64,000 bases of DNA from Bos javanicus (taxonomy: Eukaryota; Chordata; Mammalia; Artiodactyla; Bovidae), in assembly GCF_032452875.1 (NCBI RefSeq), contig NC_083897.1, positions 6,616,854 to 6,680,853 of the forward strand, given 5' to 3'. The translations under genes and the position numbers were made by a program. Below, one piece after another: positions 13,456 through 23,837 of the stretch; position 1 is the first letter of the stretch; every line of letters starts with the position of its first letter. The notes under the pieces are model-generated. The model saw nothing but the letters and a program-made list of their open reading frames with translations, made no database searches and was not told the origin of the DNA.

Positions 13456-13833
13456 TACCATCATACTAGTGAATGTGAATTGATATCTCATTGTGGTTTT
13501 GATTTGCATTTCTATAATAATTAGTGATATTCAGAATCTTTTCATGCTCTTATTGGTCGTTTATTTGTCTTTGGAGAAATGTTTATCAGATAATTTGCCC
13601 TTTAAAAAGTAGGCCATTTATCATTTCATTATTGAGTTCTAAGCATTTTGTATATATTCTGGGTAGAAATCCTTATTGAGATATAGTATTTGAAGATATT
13701 TTTTTCCTATTCTGTGACTTGTGTTTTCATGTTCTTGATAATATTATTTACAGCAAACTTGTTTTTCACTTCTTATAGTCTAATTTATTTGTTTGTGGCC
13801 TGTGCTTTTTGTGTCATGTCTTATAAATTATTG

Positions 13834-14038
13834 AAGTGAAGTGAAGTGAAAGTTGCTCAGTTGTGTCCGACTCTTTGGGATTCCATGGCCTATATAGTCC
13901 ATGGAATTCTCTAGGCCAGAATACTGGAATGGGTAGCCTATCCCTTCTCCAGTGTATCTTCCCAACCCAGGAATCAAACCGGGTGGGTCTCCTGCATTGC
14001 AGCTGGATTCTTTACCAACTGAACTATGAGGGAAGCCC
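13834..14038 (-). mobile_element. Bov-tA SINE
   Basis: Reverse Bov-tA. The tail carries the GAAGTGAAGTGAAGTGAAAG pentamer-like run typical of the Bov-tA 3' end; the head ends at GAGGGAAGCCC. Third copy in the same orientation within this L1. Confidence 0.95.
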
Positions 14039-14175
14039 ATAGCTTCCTTTTGCCTAACCCCAAATCATTACAATTTACTCCCATATTTTCTTTTACAAGT
14101 TTTATTGTTTTAGCACTCATGTCTAATTCTAAAATCCACTTTGAGTTAATTTTTTTGCAGTGTGAGGAGATCTAC

Positions 14176-14445
14176 CCACGGGTGAGGGGACTTCCCTGAG
14201 TTCAAGAACTCTTTTAATGTTCCCTCCTTGTGGCAAATGTTCCATCCCCATTCTGCTCTTTTTCTTTTGTCCTACCCAGTGACATAGAGGTTCTCTTGCT
14301 ATTTTGGAAGTCTGAGGTTATATGCCAACAATCAGTAAGATGTTCTGTGAAAACTGTTCCACCTTTTGATGTATTTATGGAAGGCGGTGAGCTCCACCTC
14401 CTACTCCTCCTCCATCTTCTTGACCCTCTCTCAAAAAGACTCAGT
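14176..14445. other. Unassigned repeat-like stretch
   Basis: Follows the L1 block. It contains a segment around 14290-14420 that reads like a dispersed element, but I cannot place it in a family. It includes the left copy of the duplication flanking the CHR SINE. Confidence 0.3.
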
Positions 14446-14561
14446 CTTGAAGACTTCCCTGATGGTCCAGTGGTTAAGATTCTGCACTACCAATGCAGGG
14501 GGTATAGGTTCAATCTCTAGTCTGGGAACTAAGATCCCACATGCCATGTCAAAAGTATGGC
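14445..14561 (+). mobile_element. CHR-type tRNA-Glu SINE
   Basis: Head GACTTCCCTGATGGTCCAGT, then the anticodon-arm-like region and GGGAACTAAGATCCCACATG with a short A-rich end: the cetartiodactyl CHR / SINE2-1 type, distinct from Bov-tA. It is flanked by perfect copies of CAAAAAGACTCAG at 14432-14444 and 14562-14574, a 13-base target duplication. Confidence 0.92.
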
Positions 14562-14574
14562 CAAAAAGACTCAG

Positions 14575-15164
14575 AGTCTGAATATGCTAAGCAACTGTGA
14601 GTCTCCAAGAGGATGATATGGTATGCATCCTGTGTCAATTGTGTTTGTTCAGTTAACCATTATTTTAATTTTTATGGTTTGTGTTTCATTTTCTTTTTTC
14701 ACTGAACATTTCTCAAGACTTATGTTGCTGAGAATACCCTTTGGAAAACACTAATTTCATGTATTTCTTTTTAAGCAAGAAATTTACCTGGCTCTGTGCA
14801 ATGCCTGATTTGACAGTTTAATCTGGGAACTATGGCATTTTCAAAGATTACATGATTGCCTAATTCTATATATCCAGAGTATATATAAACATCTGGGGAA
14901 GCTCAGGATGTTGATAAAATACTAGCTGCAAAACAGGGTTTATGGAGAAACTTCAAAGCCCCAATTTGGATTTCCAAATGTCAGATATAAGGAAACACCA
15001 TGATAATGAGCCCCAGACCCTGTTGTTGGGTAAAGGGACCTATAGAAATTTTCAGCTAATGTACAGGCCAGGTCATTCTGAAGACTAACATATTACAGAA
15101 GAGTTTATCTCCATATGGACACCACAGTAGTATCCTTCCCTAAACTTATTTTAAGAACCCAAGA
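14575..15164. other. No gene or recognised repeat
   Basis: Mixed-composition sequence without long frames or a nameable repeat. Confidence 0.5.
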
Positions 15165-15362
15165 AACTACATAGTTTCAAATCCTTACTCTGCCCTTTCC
15201 AGATGCTGGGACCATTGGCCAATGCTTTATCCTTCTTACTTGAACCTCAATTTGCTCATCTATAAAATGGGGATAATAATAGTTATTGGGATTTCTTAGA
15301 TGTTCAAAGATAGTCTAGGAAATTTCAAATACTTGGTACATAGCATAGGTACCACATGTTAC
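15165..15362 (+). mobile_element. MIR SINE
   Basis: Sense MIR: eroded tRNA-derived part, then CAATTTGCTCATCTATAAAA and TGGGGATAATAATAG, the conserved MIR core, ending with a TACTTGGTACATAGCATAGG LINE-like tail. Confidence 0.88.
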
Positions 15363-15534
15363 CCCAGCATTTCAGCCCCTTTAAATGTATTTAATGATGT
15401 TTTATACTAAACATTTATCTTGGCAATATGCATGTAACAAATTCTTAGCAACTAATAAGGTTTAGAGCTTATCAAGGATTAATAAGTATTCTTTTAATTG
15501 AAGGGAAAGATACAAATGGAAAGAAATTATTGTT

Positions 15535-15735
15535 TAATATCAACAGTATGCCAGAAGTTCTAAGTAAATTATTTTTCTGGAGTTAAGTCATCACAACATT
15601 TCTGTCAGCACTATTATCCCTATTTAATAAATGATAAATAAAAGGTTCAAAAAATTGACTTAATACTTGTTACTCAGCTACTAGGAAATAAATCCAAGAT
15701 ATAAGTCTGTCTGATACAGTATCTTAACATTCCTT
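15535..15735 (-). mobile_element. MIR SINE
   Basis: Antisense MIR-type order: GTATGCCAGAAGTTCTAAGT, a CACAACATTT segment, ATTATCCCTATTTAATAAAT, then TTACTCAGCTACTAGGAAAT. Diverged but with all blocks in order. Confidence 0.75.
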
Positions 15736-16129
15736 CTCATATTCCAGACTGTTATTTAACAAATTTGGAGACTTTCCCTAAACCCAGATTATACTTTTTT
15801 TGGATAGGGTATTATTCATGTAATGCTGTTATTAAAAATGCAAAACTCTAATAGCATGTTGCACATATTGCTATGGAATCCTTGGATATTCTTCATAAAC
15901 AATCAATACAATATTTCTAAATATGTTAATACCATGGAAAATAAGATTTCTAAAAATAGAATGGGATAATGCAAATACATGGAATCTTATGGATATACTA
16001 AATGAAATATACTTTAACACAAATTTAGAATATTAAATACCACAGTAAATGGAAAAGTATGAAAAGATACAGCCTGGATTTGCCTTCTTCTAGGTAAAAA
16101 AAAAAAAAATTGAAAACTTTCAATTGGGA

Positions 16130-18610
16130 AAAAGATTAAGATGACACAGTAAAGGTCACGGGGCTCACCTCTCCCAACAAACACATCAAAATGCATCTAA
16201 ATGTGGAACAATTCTCAATGAAAACTACCTGGAAACTGGCAGAAGGACTCCTGTGTATGCAAGAAAATAAGAAAGATACACGTGTACTCAGGGAGCAAGG
16301 TAAGAAAAGTGATGAGGATGGGATGTATGTCCCTGGGAGGGAATTCAGAAAAAGGGAAAATATGTGGGTGGATACCTGACCTGGGAAGTGAATGCTTACA
16401 GCCATGGATTTGATGCCCCAGTGCTGGGCTCCAAGATGGGAGGGACCAGCCGCCCCACTGTCGCTGGTAACAGGAGGGTGCCAGGAGGCCTGTACTTGGC
16501 TCCAGATGAGGGCACACACATCAGATTGCCCCTGAGGAAAGGAGGAGAGAGGTCTACACTAGCAGCCACCAGGTTTTCCTTGACCAGTGGTCAAGGTATG
16601 TGCCCCAGATTGATCTGAGCAATCATCACAGCCTTGCTCATGCCTTATTATAGTGCATCACTGGATCAGCTGTGACCATGAGTTGAAAGAAGACTCAGCC
16701 CAGGAAGAAGAGGTAACCTGGTCACAGGGCTGAACCTGGCTGGGACGACAACTGCCATCATTGGTACTCACTCAGGCAGTGCATTAGAAGTAGCCCCGAT
16801 CCCTGATAGCCAATGCTCCATCACAGCTCACCTCCCAATACATGCCAAGCATCCACACAGGCCTCATCATTTTTACAGTATGGCAACACAGTAGGGTGGC
16901 AGAGCCTGGAGGTCGAGATTGGCTATGAGGGACAAAGGGGACTTGTACCCATGACTGCTTCTGAATGGAAATAATAATAATAGTAGTACCTACCTATCAG
17001 GAGTGCATGTGTGCTCAGTTGCTCCAGTAATGTCCAACTCTTTGTGAGCCCATGGCCCCCTGCCAGGGGCCCCTGTCCATGGCATTTCCAGGCAAGAATA
17101 AGGGAGTGGGTTACCATGCCCTCCTCCAGGGGACCTCCCCAACCCAGGGATCGAACCCACATCTCTTATGTCTCCTGCATTGGCAGGTGGGTTCTTTACC
17201 ACTAGTGCCACTTGGGAAACCATGCTTCTGAGTGGAGCAAGGGAAAAACATTCTGGTGTCTGCATAGGCAGCACATAAGAGGCAGCTTGGACCTCTGTTG
17301 CTGACATAGGCTGAGAGCCCACACGGGCCCCACTTGTTCAGCACTCCATGCACTGGGGAAGCCTCCTGGTTCAGGGAAACAGGAAAACGCACTTCAAGGA
17401 AACAGAGCCTGCTTGTCCCTGATGCTCAGGGTTTCTGGTCCAGCAACTTAAGATCAGGCCCCATCCCTCCTAGGGTTGTGACAGCCACTGGGAAGGGCAG
17501 ATCATCTTCTCACAAGGCTCTAGTTCCAGCACCCTTCATCTCTACCCTACCCACTACCAAGGTAATAGCTGCCAGCACACCATGGGGAAAGACATGATTT
17601 GCACTTCATCAAATCCAGCTCACCCACCAAAGGCATGAGACACACACAGTCTGTATAGGGACACTCGTTCATAAGAATACCTGTTCAAGACCACAGTAGG
17701 TAACAGTTCACCTAAACTCACAGGGGCAGAGAAAGTTAAGCAACACAAAAAGACAGGAAATACTTTCAATTGAAAGAGCAAGAGAAAAGTACTGGAAAAA
17801 AAAAAAAAAACAGAAATGAATGATTGACCAGATAAAGAATCCAGAGCATTTGTTTTAAGAATGTTAAGTGAATTAGGGAAAAGATTATATGAACACAGTG
17901 AGAATTTTTACAAAGAATTGAAAAAGATTCAATCAGAAATGAGCAATAGCTGAAAATTAAAACAAAACTCATGTTAGAATTTATGAATAGCATACTAAGT
18001 TACACGGAAGAATACAAAAGTGTTATGGAAGATAGAATTATGGAAATCACACATTTAGAATAGCAAAAAGAAAAGAACATTTTGAAAAATGAAAGTAGTA
18101 TAAGATCTCTGGAATAATAGTAAACAAACAAACATCTGTATTATAGGGGGCCTAGAAGGAGAAGAGAGAGACGGGAGGATCAAAAAAAGTATTTGAATAA
18201 ATTGACTGAAAACTTCCCAAATCTGAAGAAGAAAACATGTATCTAGCCACAAGAGGTACATGGAGTCCCAAACAAGATGAACCCAAATATACCCACACTA
18301 AGACTTACATACTGTAATTGAAATGGCAAAAGTCAAAGAGAGATTCTAAAGGCAGTAAGAGTCATATACAAGGGAATCATAAGGCCATCAGCTGATTTCT
18401 CTGTAGTAACTTTGCAGGCCAGAAGGGAGCAGAATGACATATCCAAAGTCCCAAAAGGGAAAAGGATAGCCTAACACCATGATTACCATTTAGAATAGGA
18501 GAAGTAAAGAATTTCTCAGACAAGCAAAAACAGAAAGAATTCATCAGTACTATATTGATTCTTAAGGAAATGTTAAATATGGTCTTCTCTAAGTGTAAAA
18601 GAAGTAAGAA
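16130..18610 (+). mobile_element. Old L1 LINE, 5' leader and ORF1-side region
   Basis: From about 17860 to 18600 the text matches the ORF1-side segment of old L1M elements in sense (for example GAAAACTTCCCAAATCTGAA, AAACAAGATGAACCCAAATA and TTTGCAGGCCAGAAGGGAGC). The GC-richer 16130-17700 part resembles an L1 5' leader (AACACATCAAAATGCATCTA phrase); that half is less certain. A SINE splits it at 17001-17221. No intact frame. Confidence 0.65.
17001..17221 (-). mobile_element. Bov-tA SINE
   Basis: Reverse Bov-tA, somewhat diverged: tail GTGCTCAGTTGCTCCAGTAA, then CATGGCATTTCCAGGCAAGA, head ending at TGCCACTTGGGAAACC. Has a duplicated TCTTATGTCTCC segment before the tRNA part. Confidence 0.92.
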
Positions 18611-18615
18611 GCTAT

Positions 18616-18778
18616 ATTGTTGTTCAGTTGCTGAGTTGTGTCCAACTCTTTGTGACCCCAGACACTGCAGCACACCAGGCTTCACTATCTCCTGGAGTTT
18701 GCTCAGATTCATGTCCACTGAGTTGGTGATGCCACCCAACCATCTCATCCTTTGCCACCCCCTTCTCCTTTTGCCTTA
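18616..18778 (-). mobile_element. BovB 3'-end fragment, antisense
   Basis: Reverse BovB 3' tail (GTTGAGTTGTGTCC-like start) running upstream to the CTTCTCCTTTTGCC point, about 160 bases. It abuts a second BovB piece in the opposite direction at 18784, and both sit in the L1 mosaic. Confidence 0.85.
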
Positions 18779-18783
18779 AACAA

Positions 18784-19570
18784 CCTCAGCTATGCAGGTG
18801 AAACACCCTAATGGAAGAAAATGAAAAGGAACTAAAGAGCCTTTTGATGAGGGTAAAAGAGAAGGGTGAAAGCTGGCTTAAAACCCAACATTCAAAAACA
18901 AGATCATGGCATCTGGTCTCATCATCTCATGACAAATAGAAGGGGAAAGAGTGGAAACAGTAGCAGATTTTCTTTCTTTTTTTTTTTTTTTGGACTTCAA
19001 AATCACTGCAGATGGTAACTGCAGCCTTGAAATTAAAAGATGCTTGCTCCTTGAAAGGAAACCTATGACAGACCTAGACAGCATTTTAAAAAGCAGAGAC
19101 ATCACTTTGCTGACAAAGCTCTGTATACTCAAAGCTATGGTTTTTCAAGTAGTCATGTATGAATGTGAGAGTTGGACCATAAAGAAGGCTGAGCACCAAA
19201 GAATTCATGCTTTTGAACTGTGGTGCTGGAGAAGACTCTTGAGAGTCCCTTGGACTGCAAGGAGATCCAACCAGTCAGTCCTGAAGGAGGGCAACCCTAA
19301 ATATTCATTGAAAAGACTGATGCTGAAGCTGAAACTCCAGTACTTTGGCCACCTGATGTAAAGAGCCAACTCACTGAAAAAGACCCTGATGGTGGGGAAG
19401 ACTGAGGGCAGGAGAAGAAGGGGATGACAGAAGATGAGATGATTAGATAGCATCACCAACTCAATGGACATGAATTTGAGCAATCTCTAGAAGATTGTGG
19501 AGGACAGAGGAGGCTGGCATGCTGCAGTCCATAGGGTTGCAAAGAGTTGGACACGACTTAGTGACAGAAG
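18784..19570 (+). mobile_element. BovB LINE 3' third, sense
   Basis: Starts at the YADD-box region (AACCTCAGCTATGCAGGTGA) and runs to the 3' end at GACACGACTTAGTGACAGAA. YADD has become YAGE (18791-18802). A run of about 20 T at 18971-18991 interrupts the frame. The C-terminal zinc-knuckle-side region remains readable at 19021-19360. Confidence 0.92.
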
Positions 19571-19574
19571 AACA

Positions 19575-19950
19575 AAGGCATAAACTTTCTGAATGAAAGG
19601 CCTATACTGTGAAAATTTGAAAACATTGATGAAGGATATTGAAGATGATGCAAAAAATAAAAGATATTATGTGGTCTTGGATTATAAGAATTAGTATTTT
19701 TTAAAAAGCCATGCTACTGAAAGCAATCTACAGATTTAATGCAATATCTATCAAAAATATTCATGACATTTTTCACAGGAGTTGAACAAATTAGCCTAAA
19801 ATTCATATGTAACCACAAAAGACCCCAAATCTCCAAAGTAATCTTCAGAAAAAAGCACAAAACTGGAGGTATCACTCCCCCCAGATTTCAGACTATATAT
19901 ACTACAAAGCTACAGTAATCAAAACAACATGATACTGGTTGGTGAACACA
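19575..19950 (+). mobile_element. L1 LINE ORF2 C-terminal region
   Basis: Sense L1 text: TCTACAGATTTAATGCAATA, then CATTTTTCACAGGAGTTGAA and CAAAGCTACAGTAATCAAAA. Stops throughout. It may be the downstream part of the 16130-18610 element after a large internal deletion, or a separate copy. Confidence 0.8.
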
Positions 19951-19954
19951 TGGA

Positions 19955-20090
19955 AGTTTGGGGAGAGTGGCATAATTGCAAAGAGCATGGAAGCTTCATG
20001 TCCCATCCCACATACTTTTTTCTCTGCATCTCTTCCATCTGACTGTCTCTGAGTTATCCTTGGGCAATAAACCTGTAATCTACTTTGGGA
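19955..20090 (+). mobile_element. LTR 3' portion (retrovirus-like)
   Basis: Short segment with TGACTGTCTCTGAGTTATCC and an AATAAA signal at 20066-20071, followed by CTGTAATCTA, the order found at the end of several mammalian endogenous-retrovirus LTRs. No viral coding sequence is attached. Family not assigned. Confidence 0.45.
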
Positions 20091-20770
20091 GGTGAGAGAA
20101 GATCGTGGAGTAAAAGAACTTGGGTTCACCTCCTCTCATGAAAGCACCAAAATCACAACTAACTGCTCAACAACCATTGACAGAAAAGACTAGAACCTAC
20201 CAAAAAAGATACCCTACAATCAAGGACAAAGAAGCCCCAGTGATATGATTGGAAGGGCACATTCATGATACAGTCAAATTTGTCAACCTATGAACTGGAA
20301 AATAATTATATTGCAGACGTTTTCCCAGAATAGTGAAAGTTCTGAGCCCCACATCAGGCTTCCCAGTCTGGGGTTTGGCATCAAGAGGAGCCACCAGAGC
20401 ATATGGTTTTGAGGGCCAGCAGGGCTTGATCACAAATACACCAAGGTAATGGGGACACAGAAACTCCACTTGTAGAGTGCTCACACAAGGTCTTGTGTGC
20501 ACCAGGACCCAGGTGAAAAAGCAATGAATTCATAAGGAGCCTGGGCCAGACTTATCCAATAGTCTTGGTGAGTCTCCTGAGAAGGGGGGCGGCATTACTG
20601 GTGAGCACTCACTGACATGAGCTCTCCTCATGGCCATTTTGACAGCAAGTCCTGGCCCCTACCAACAGCCTATAAGCTCCAGTGTAAGGACACCTCAGGC
20701 CAATTAACCAACAGGGTGGGAATATAGCCTCACCCATCAGCACATAGGCTTTCAATAGAAACAAACCAGT
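20085..20770 (+). mobile_element. L1 5' leader fragment, sense
   Basis: GC-richer text with phrases of an old L1 5' UTR: AACTGGAAAATAATTATATT, AGTTCTGAGCCCCACATCAG, TTGTGTGCACCAGGACCCAG and AGGAGCCTGGGCCAGAC. No frame of note. It ends abruptly at the mariner fragment. Confidence 0.7.
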
Positions 20771-21140
20771 TCTTCTCCACAACAATGCCCGACTACATGT
20801 TGCACAATCAATGCTTCAAAATAAATTGGCCTTTGCAGTTTTGCCTCATATGCTATATTCACCTGACCTCTTGCCAACTCACAACCACTTCTTCAAGCAT
20901 CTCAATTTTTTGCAGGAAAAATGCTTCCACAACCAGCAGGAGGCAGAAAACGGTTTCCAAGAGTTCAGTGAATCCCAGAGCATGGATTTTTAAGCTACAG
21001 GAATAAACAAACTTATTTCTTATTGGCAAAAATGTGTTGATTGTAATGGTTCCTATTTTGATTAATAAAAATGTGTTTGAGCCTGGTTATAATGATTTAA
21101 AATTCACAGTCTGAAACTACAGTTACATATTGCACCTAGA
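20771..21140 (+). mobile_element. Mariner DNA transposon, 3' half
   Basis: Holds the C-terminal part of a cecropia-type (Hsmar1-like) mariner transposase and the 3' untranslated end (CAAAAATGTGTTGATTGTAA, TTGATTAATAAAAATGTG), closing with a degenerate 3' terminal inverted repeat near 21118-21140. The 5' half, including the DNA-binding domain and first catalytic Asp, is absent. Confidence 0.9.
20811..20993 (+). pseudogene. Mariner transposase C-terminal remnant
   Basis: A 60-codon open piece shows the SPDLLPT segment followed by FFKHLNF and the HNQQEAENGFQEF block of the mariner catalytic C-terminus. Mariner enzymes use a D,D34D triad whose third Asp lies in the PTDYH-type motif; here that motif reads PTHNH, so the third acidic residue is His. 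With the first half missing as well, it cannot act as a transposase. Confidence 0.85.
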
Positions 21141-22767
21141 ATAAAGACTTTCTAACAACGTTCTCAAGAAATGACAGTCATTTCAGTTATTTCAAGATAC
21201 GTGAACTAAATGATAAATATAAAATGCATCAAATCAGCACTAAACCAGTGTTGTGTGCAGTAAACTTGTTCACAATTAAAATGCATAGCAGCCAATCTTT
21301 TGAAAATGCTTGCTTTCAGAACATTAATTAATCAGTCACTAAACTTCATGATATTTCCCATGAAAACACTCAATTTAAAAAACAAAATATTCAGATTTCT
21401 TTCCTATAGATGAAAAGCATGGGTTTTAGTTATGAATTAATTAACCTAGTAGCAAATTTCTTACAACAGAAAATGTCTCTGATGTGGTAACTTTTCTTTC
21501 TACAATTTTGGCAGGCAACATGTTATATATTTTCTTTAAAATATGAAATACAATGAGAAGATATTTTATGGACAATCCATAACCTGTGCATACTGCAGTT
21601 TGGTTCCTTTTTCTGATTATGATAGATCATTGCTTTTTAAAATCATGGGAAAGATATACCAAGTCTCTTTCCAAATTAGTACATGGAGTATCTCTGCATT
21701 CAGTTTTGCAATGTTTCAAGAATACTCCTTGCTATTTTAAAAAGTAAAATCAGCAGATTTGAGGTAACAGATGTCAGAAATTATCAAGGCCATTACAGGC
21801 TAATTATTTACCAAAACATCATCTTAAAGGCAAAGTATTCAGAAATAATTATGGCTTTCTATATTACTCATTGCAGCCATTAGAAATTTCTTTGGCGCCC
21901 AAGGACTAAAGTTTTTTTTTTTTTTTTTTTTTTTCCCTAATCCCTCCTCCTGCCCTACTTAGCACTGAGTCAGACAGTGAGACACACTGCTTTCAGCAGC
22001 ATAGATGAACACTTAGAAAATTCTGTTCACTCATTATATCTAATATCCCTTATTTTACTGATAACTGTTGAACAATCTATGCAAGTATTATGATAAAAAC
22101 CAATATACACCAAAATTTCATTAGTTTCTCCCTCAAAATTTAGAAAACTTCTGTATTTCACATTTTCCCTAAACACATATGTAATCCTGTTAGGTGTATA
22201 TGATCATTATTATAATTTAAATTTACTGACTTCAAGATTCTAATGGTTAAAAATTAACAGTCTCTATTTTTTAGGCACCATGGCCCCTATATGGAAGAAA
22301 CAGCAAGCTCTTACCTTATGGCCAAAAAGGTATCTCAATGCCAAGAGTTATGGTCTATTTTATGCCATCATACATATATTCCATCTCCAGTGCAGATTCA
22401 TTTGATTGACCACCTGGAGTTCCATGCTGAAAAATAATATTCAGCTGTGTCACTGTTCATTAGGAAAGGCTATCATGATTAATTTGTATCTGATATGGAT
22501 ACAGGAGGGGGTAGCAAACTTTCTTGTGCAGGTAATTTACCATCCCTGCAATAGTAAACATGTTCCCACTTGACAGTTCCCTTGTTACAGAATGAAGGGA
22601 GCCATTAGTGTAAACAAGGGAATAGTCAAGAGGGGAGGGCAAAAAGAAGAAAAAAATTTAGTTAGGAAAAACAAAAATTATGTTTTGTCATTCAGAGAAA
22701 AAAAATGCTTAGCTGTTGAATGTATAGTGTATGCTTTTCAACCAGTTGATTTTCAGCTAGGGTAATT
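21141..22767. other. No gene or recognised repeat
   Basis: AT-rich 1.6 kb with short frames only. A run of 23 T occupies 21912-21934, next to a pyrimidine-rich stretch; no retrocopy could be identified beside it. Confidence 0.5.
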
Positions 22768-22864
22768 GTGTGTGTGTGTGTGTGTATAAATTACACCTAT
22801 ATGTGTGTGTATGTATATGTATACATATACATACACACACACACATATATACACACATATATAA
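22768..22864. repeat. Compound (TG)n/(TA)n/(CA)n microsatellite with palindrome
   Basis: A TG run at 22768-22784 is followed after a short spacer by mixed TG/TA then CA/TA units. Positions 22802-22841 form a perfect 40-base palindrome centred between 22821 and 22822 (GTATAC core). Confidence 0.97.
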
Positions 22865-22924
22865 AAGTAACCAGTCAGTAACTTCTTTAAAATATTTCAC
22901 ATTACTTATATGCAATGTCACATA

Positions 22925-23040
22925 GACTTCATAGACTGGGACCTGGGGACCGGAGTCGACAAGAAGAGAGGCGCAGGGGACCCAAGTCTCGAGTGAAACA
23001 AGGGTACTTTATTTGCAGAAATGCATGCTTATATATCTTT
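22925..23040 (-). mobile_element. ERV LTR fragment (ERVK-like R/U5), antisense
   Basis: A CpG-containing patch in AT-rich surroundings. Read in reverse it has a TATA-like ATATATAAGC (23027-23037 region), an AATAAA signal (complement of 23008-23013), then TTGTTTCACTCGAGACTTGG and a C-rich U5-like end. This resembles bovine ERVK-type LTRs. No internal viral sequence seen. Family assignment is from memory of the motif layout. Confidence 0.5.
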
Positions 23041-23275
23041 AATAAAATGATTAATCAGCCATTAAAAAGAATGAAATTCCACCAGTTGCAACAAAATGGA
23101 TAGTCCTTTAAGTAAAAGGTCACTGAAGAGAGTCACTAAAGGGAATCCAAGCGGGTGCTCTTTCCCATGATCTCAGTCCTGAGAACTGCATGCAGCTCTG
23201 CTTGTTCCTGTTTTCCAGGAACTGATAAGGAACAGAGAGTCTGTAAGAAATGGCACACAAAGGAAGAAAACATAT
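23041..23275 (+). mobile_element. L1 snippet and unassigned LTR-like tail
   Basis: 23050-23101 reads as a short sense L1 3'-region piece (CAGCCATTAAAAAGAATGAA). The following bases to about 23275 are richer in GC and might be the upstream part of the neighbouring LTR in reverse, but I cannot confirm that. Confidence 0.35.
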
Positions 23276-23837
23276 TGGATCCCTTAAAGTTGAATGTCCC
23301 CTGACAATGCAGTATTGCCCATATTAAAAAACATATCTGGTACTGTTTTAAAAATTAGAAATATATACTAGACTGCTGTGAGCTCTGAGCATACTGGTTT
23401 ATTTCTACAGAAAGCAGAGCTTGGTTTGTGGTTAACAACTTGTCTCCCTAGGGTAAAAATTCACATTAGAGATTATCCAAATTGATTGGCCACAGTTTAG
23501 TGAACATATGTCCTCCTGAAAAGCTGCTTTTTCTCCTTCCCTAACATATCCAAAGGAGCACAAAAATAGATGGCAGGAGAAGGGATATACAACAGATTTT
23601 ATTATCACTGGTCAGACAGTAACAGCTGTCACATGAAGCTAGGCTTGCCAAACAGAAAAAAGAAAAAAAAATATATATATATATATATTTCCCCCCTGTG
23701 ACTACAGATGATACATGATTTCTCTATGAAAACCAAACCTTTGTTTATTTTAGATATAGTTCTATAAAGTCCACATAATCACCTTTTCTTTCTATTCTGC
23801 ATTTTATTGCTAGTCCTTAGCCAGCAGAATAAGGCAA
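23276..23837. other. Unassigned sequence with (TA)n run
   Basis: No gene or nameable repeat apart from a short A-rich and (AT)n run near 23655-23690. Confidence 0.5.

Larger units (their letters stand above)
12430..14175 (-). mobile_element. Old L1 LINE 3' region, antisense
   Basis: Antisense L1 3'-UTR-type text starts near 12430 (TACAATTCAATGGCTTTAAA), followed by the block around 12660-12850 typical of old mammalian L1 3' ends. L1 text resumes between and after three SINEs (12943-13142, 13236-13455, 13834-14038) and ends near 14175. Coding potential is lost. Subfamily undetermined. Confidence 0.78.

Noticed and set aside
14445..14561. tRNA gene
   Set aside because: The tRNA-like head belongs to a CHR SINE with a target duplication; the arms no longer pair as a functional tRNA. 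The same applies to all Bov-tA heads.
16364..17597. GC-richer frames as a possible gene or CpG island
   Set aside because: Few CpG sites, frames on both strands at once, and context of an L1 leader with a SINE inside.
21912..21934. T23 run as the poly(A) end of a minus-strand processed pseudogene
   Set aside because: No polyadenylation signal next to it, no recognisable gene sequence and no target duplication seen.
22940..22995. GTCGAC and CTCGAG restriction-site-like motifs suggesting cloning vector
   Set aside because: The surrounding text fits an ERV LTR R/U5 region, and no other vector-like sequence is present.
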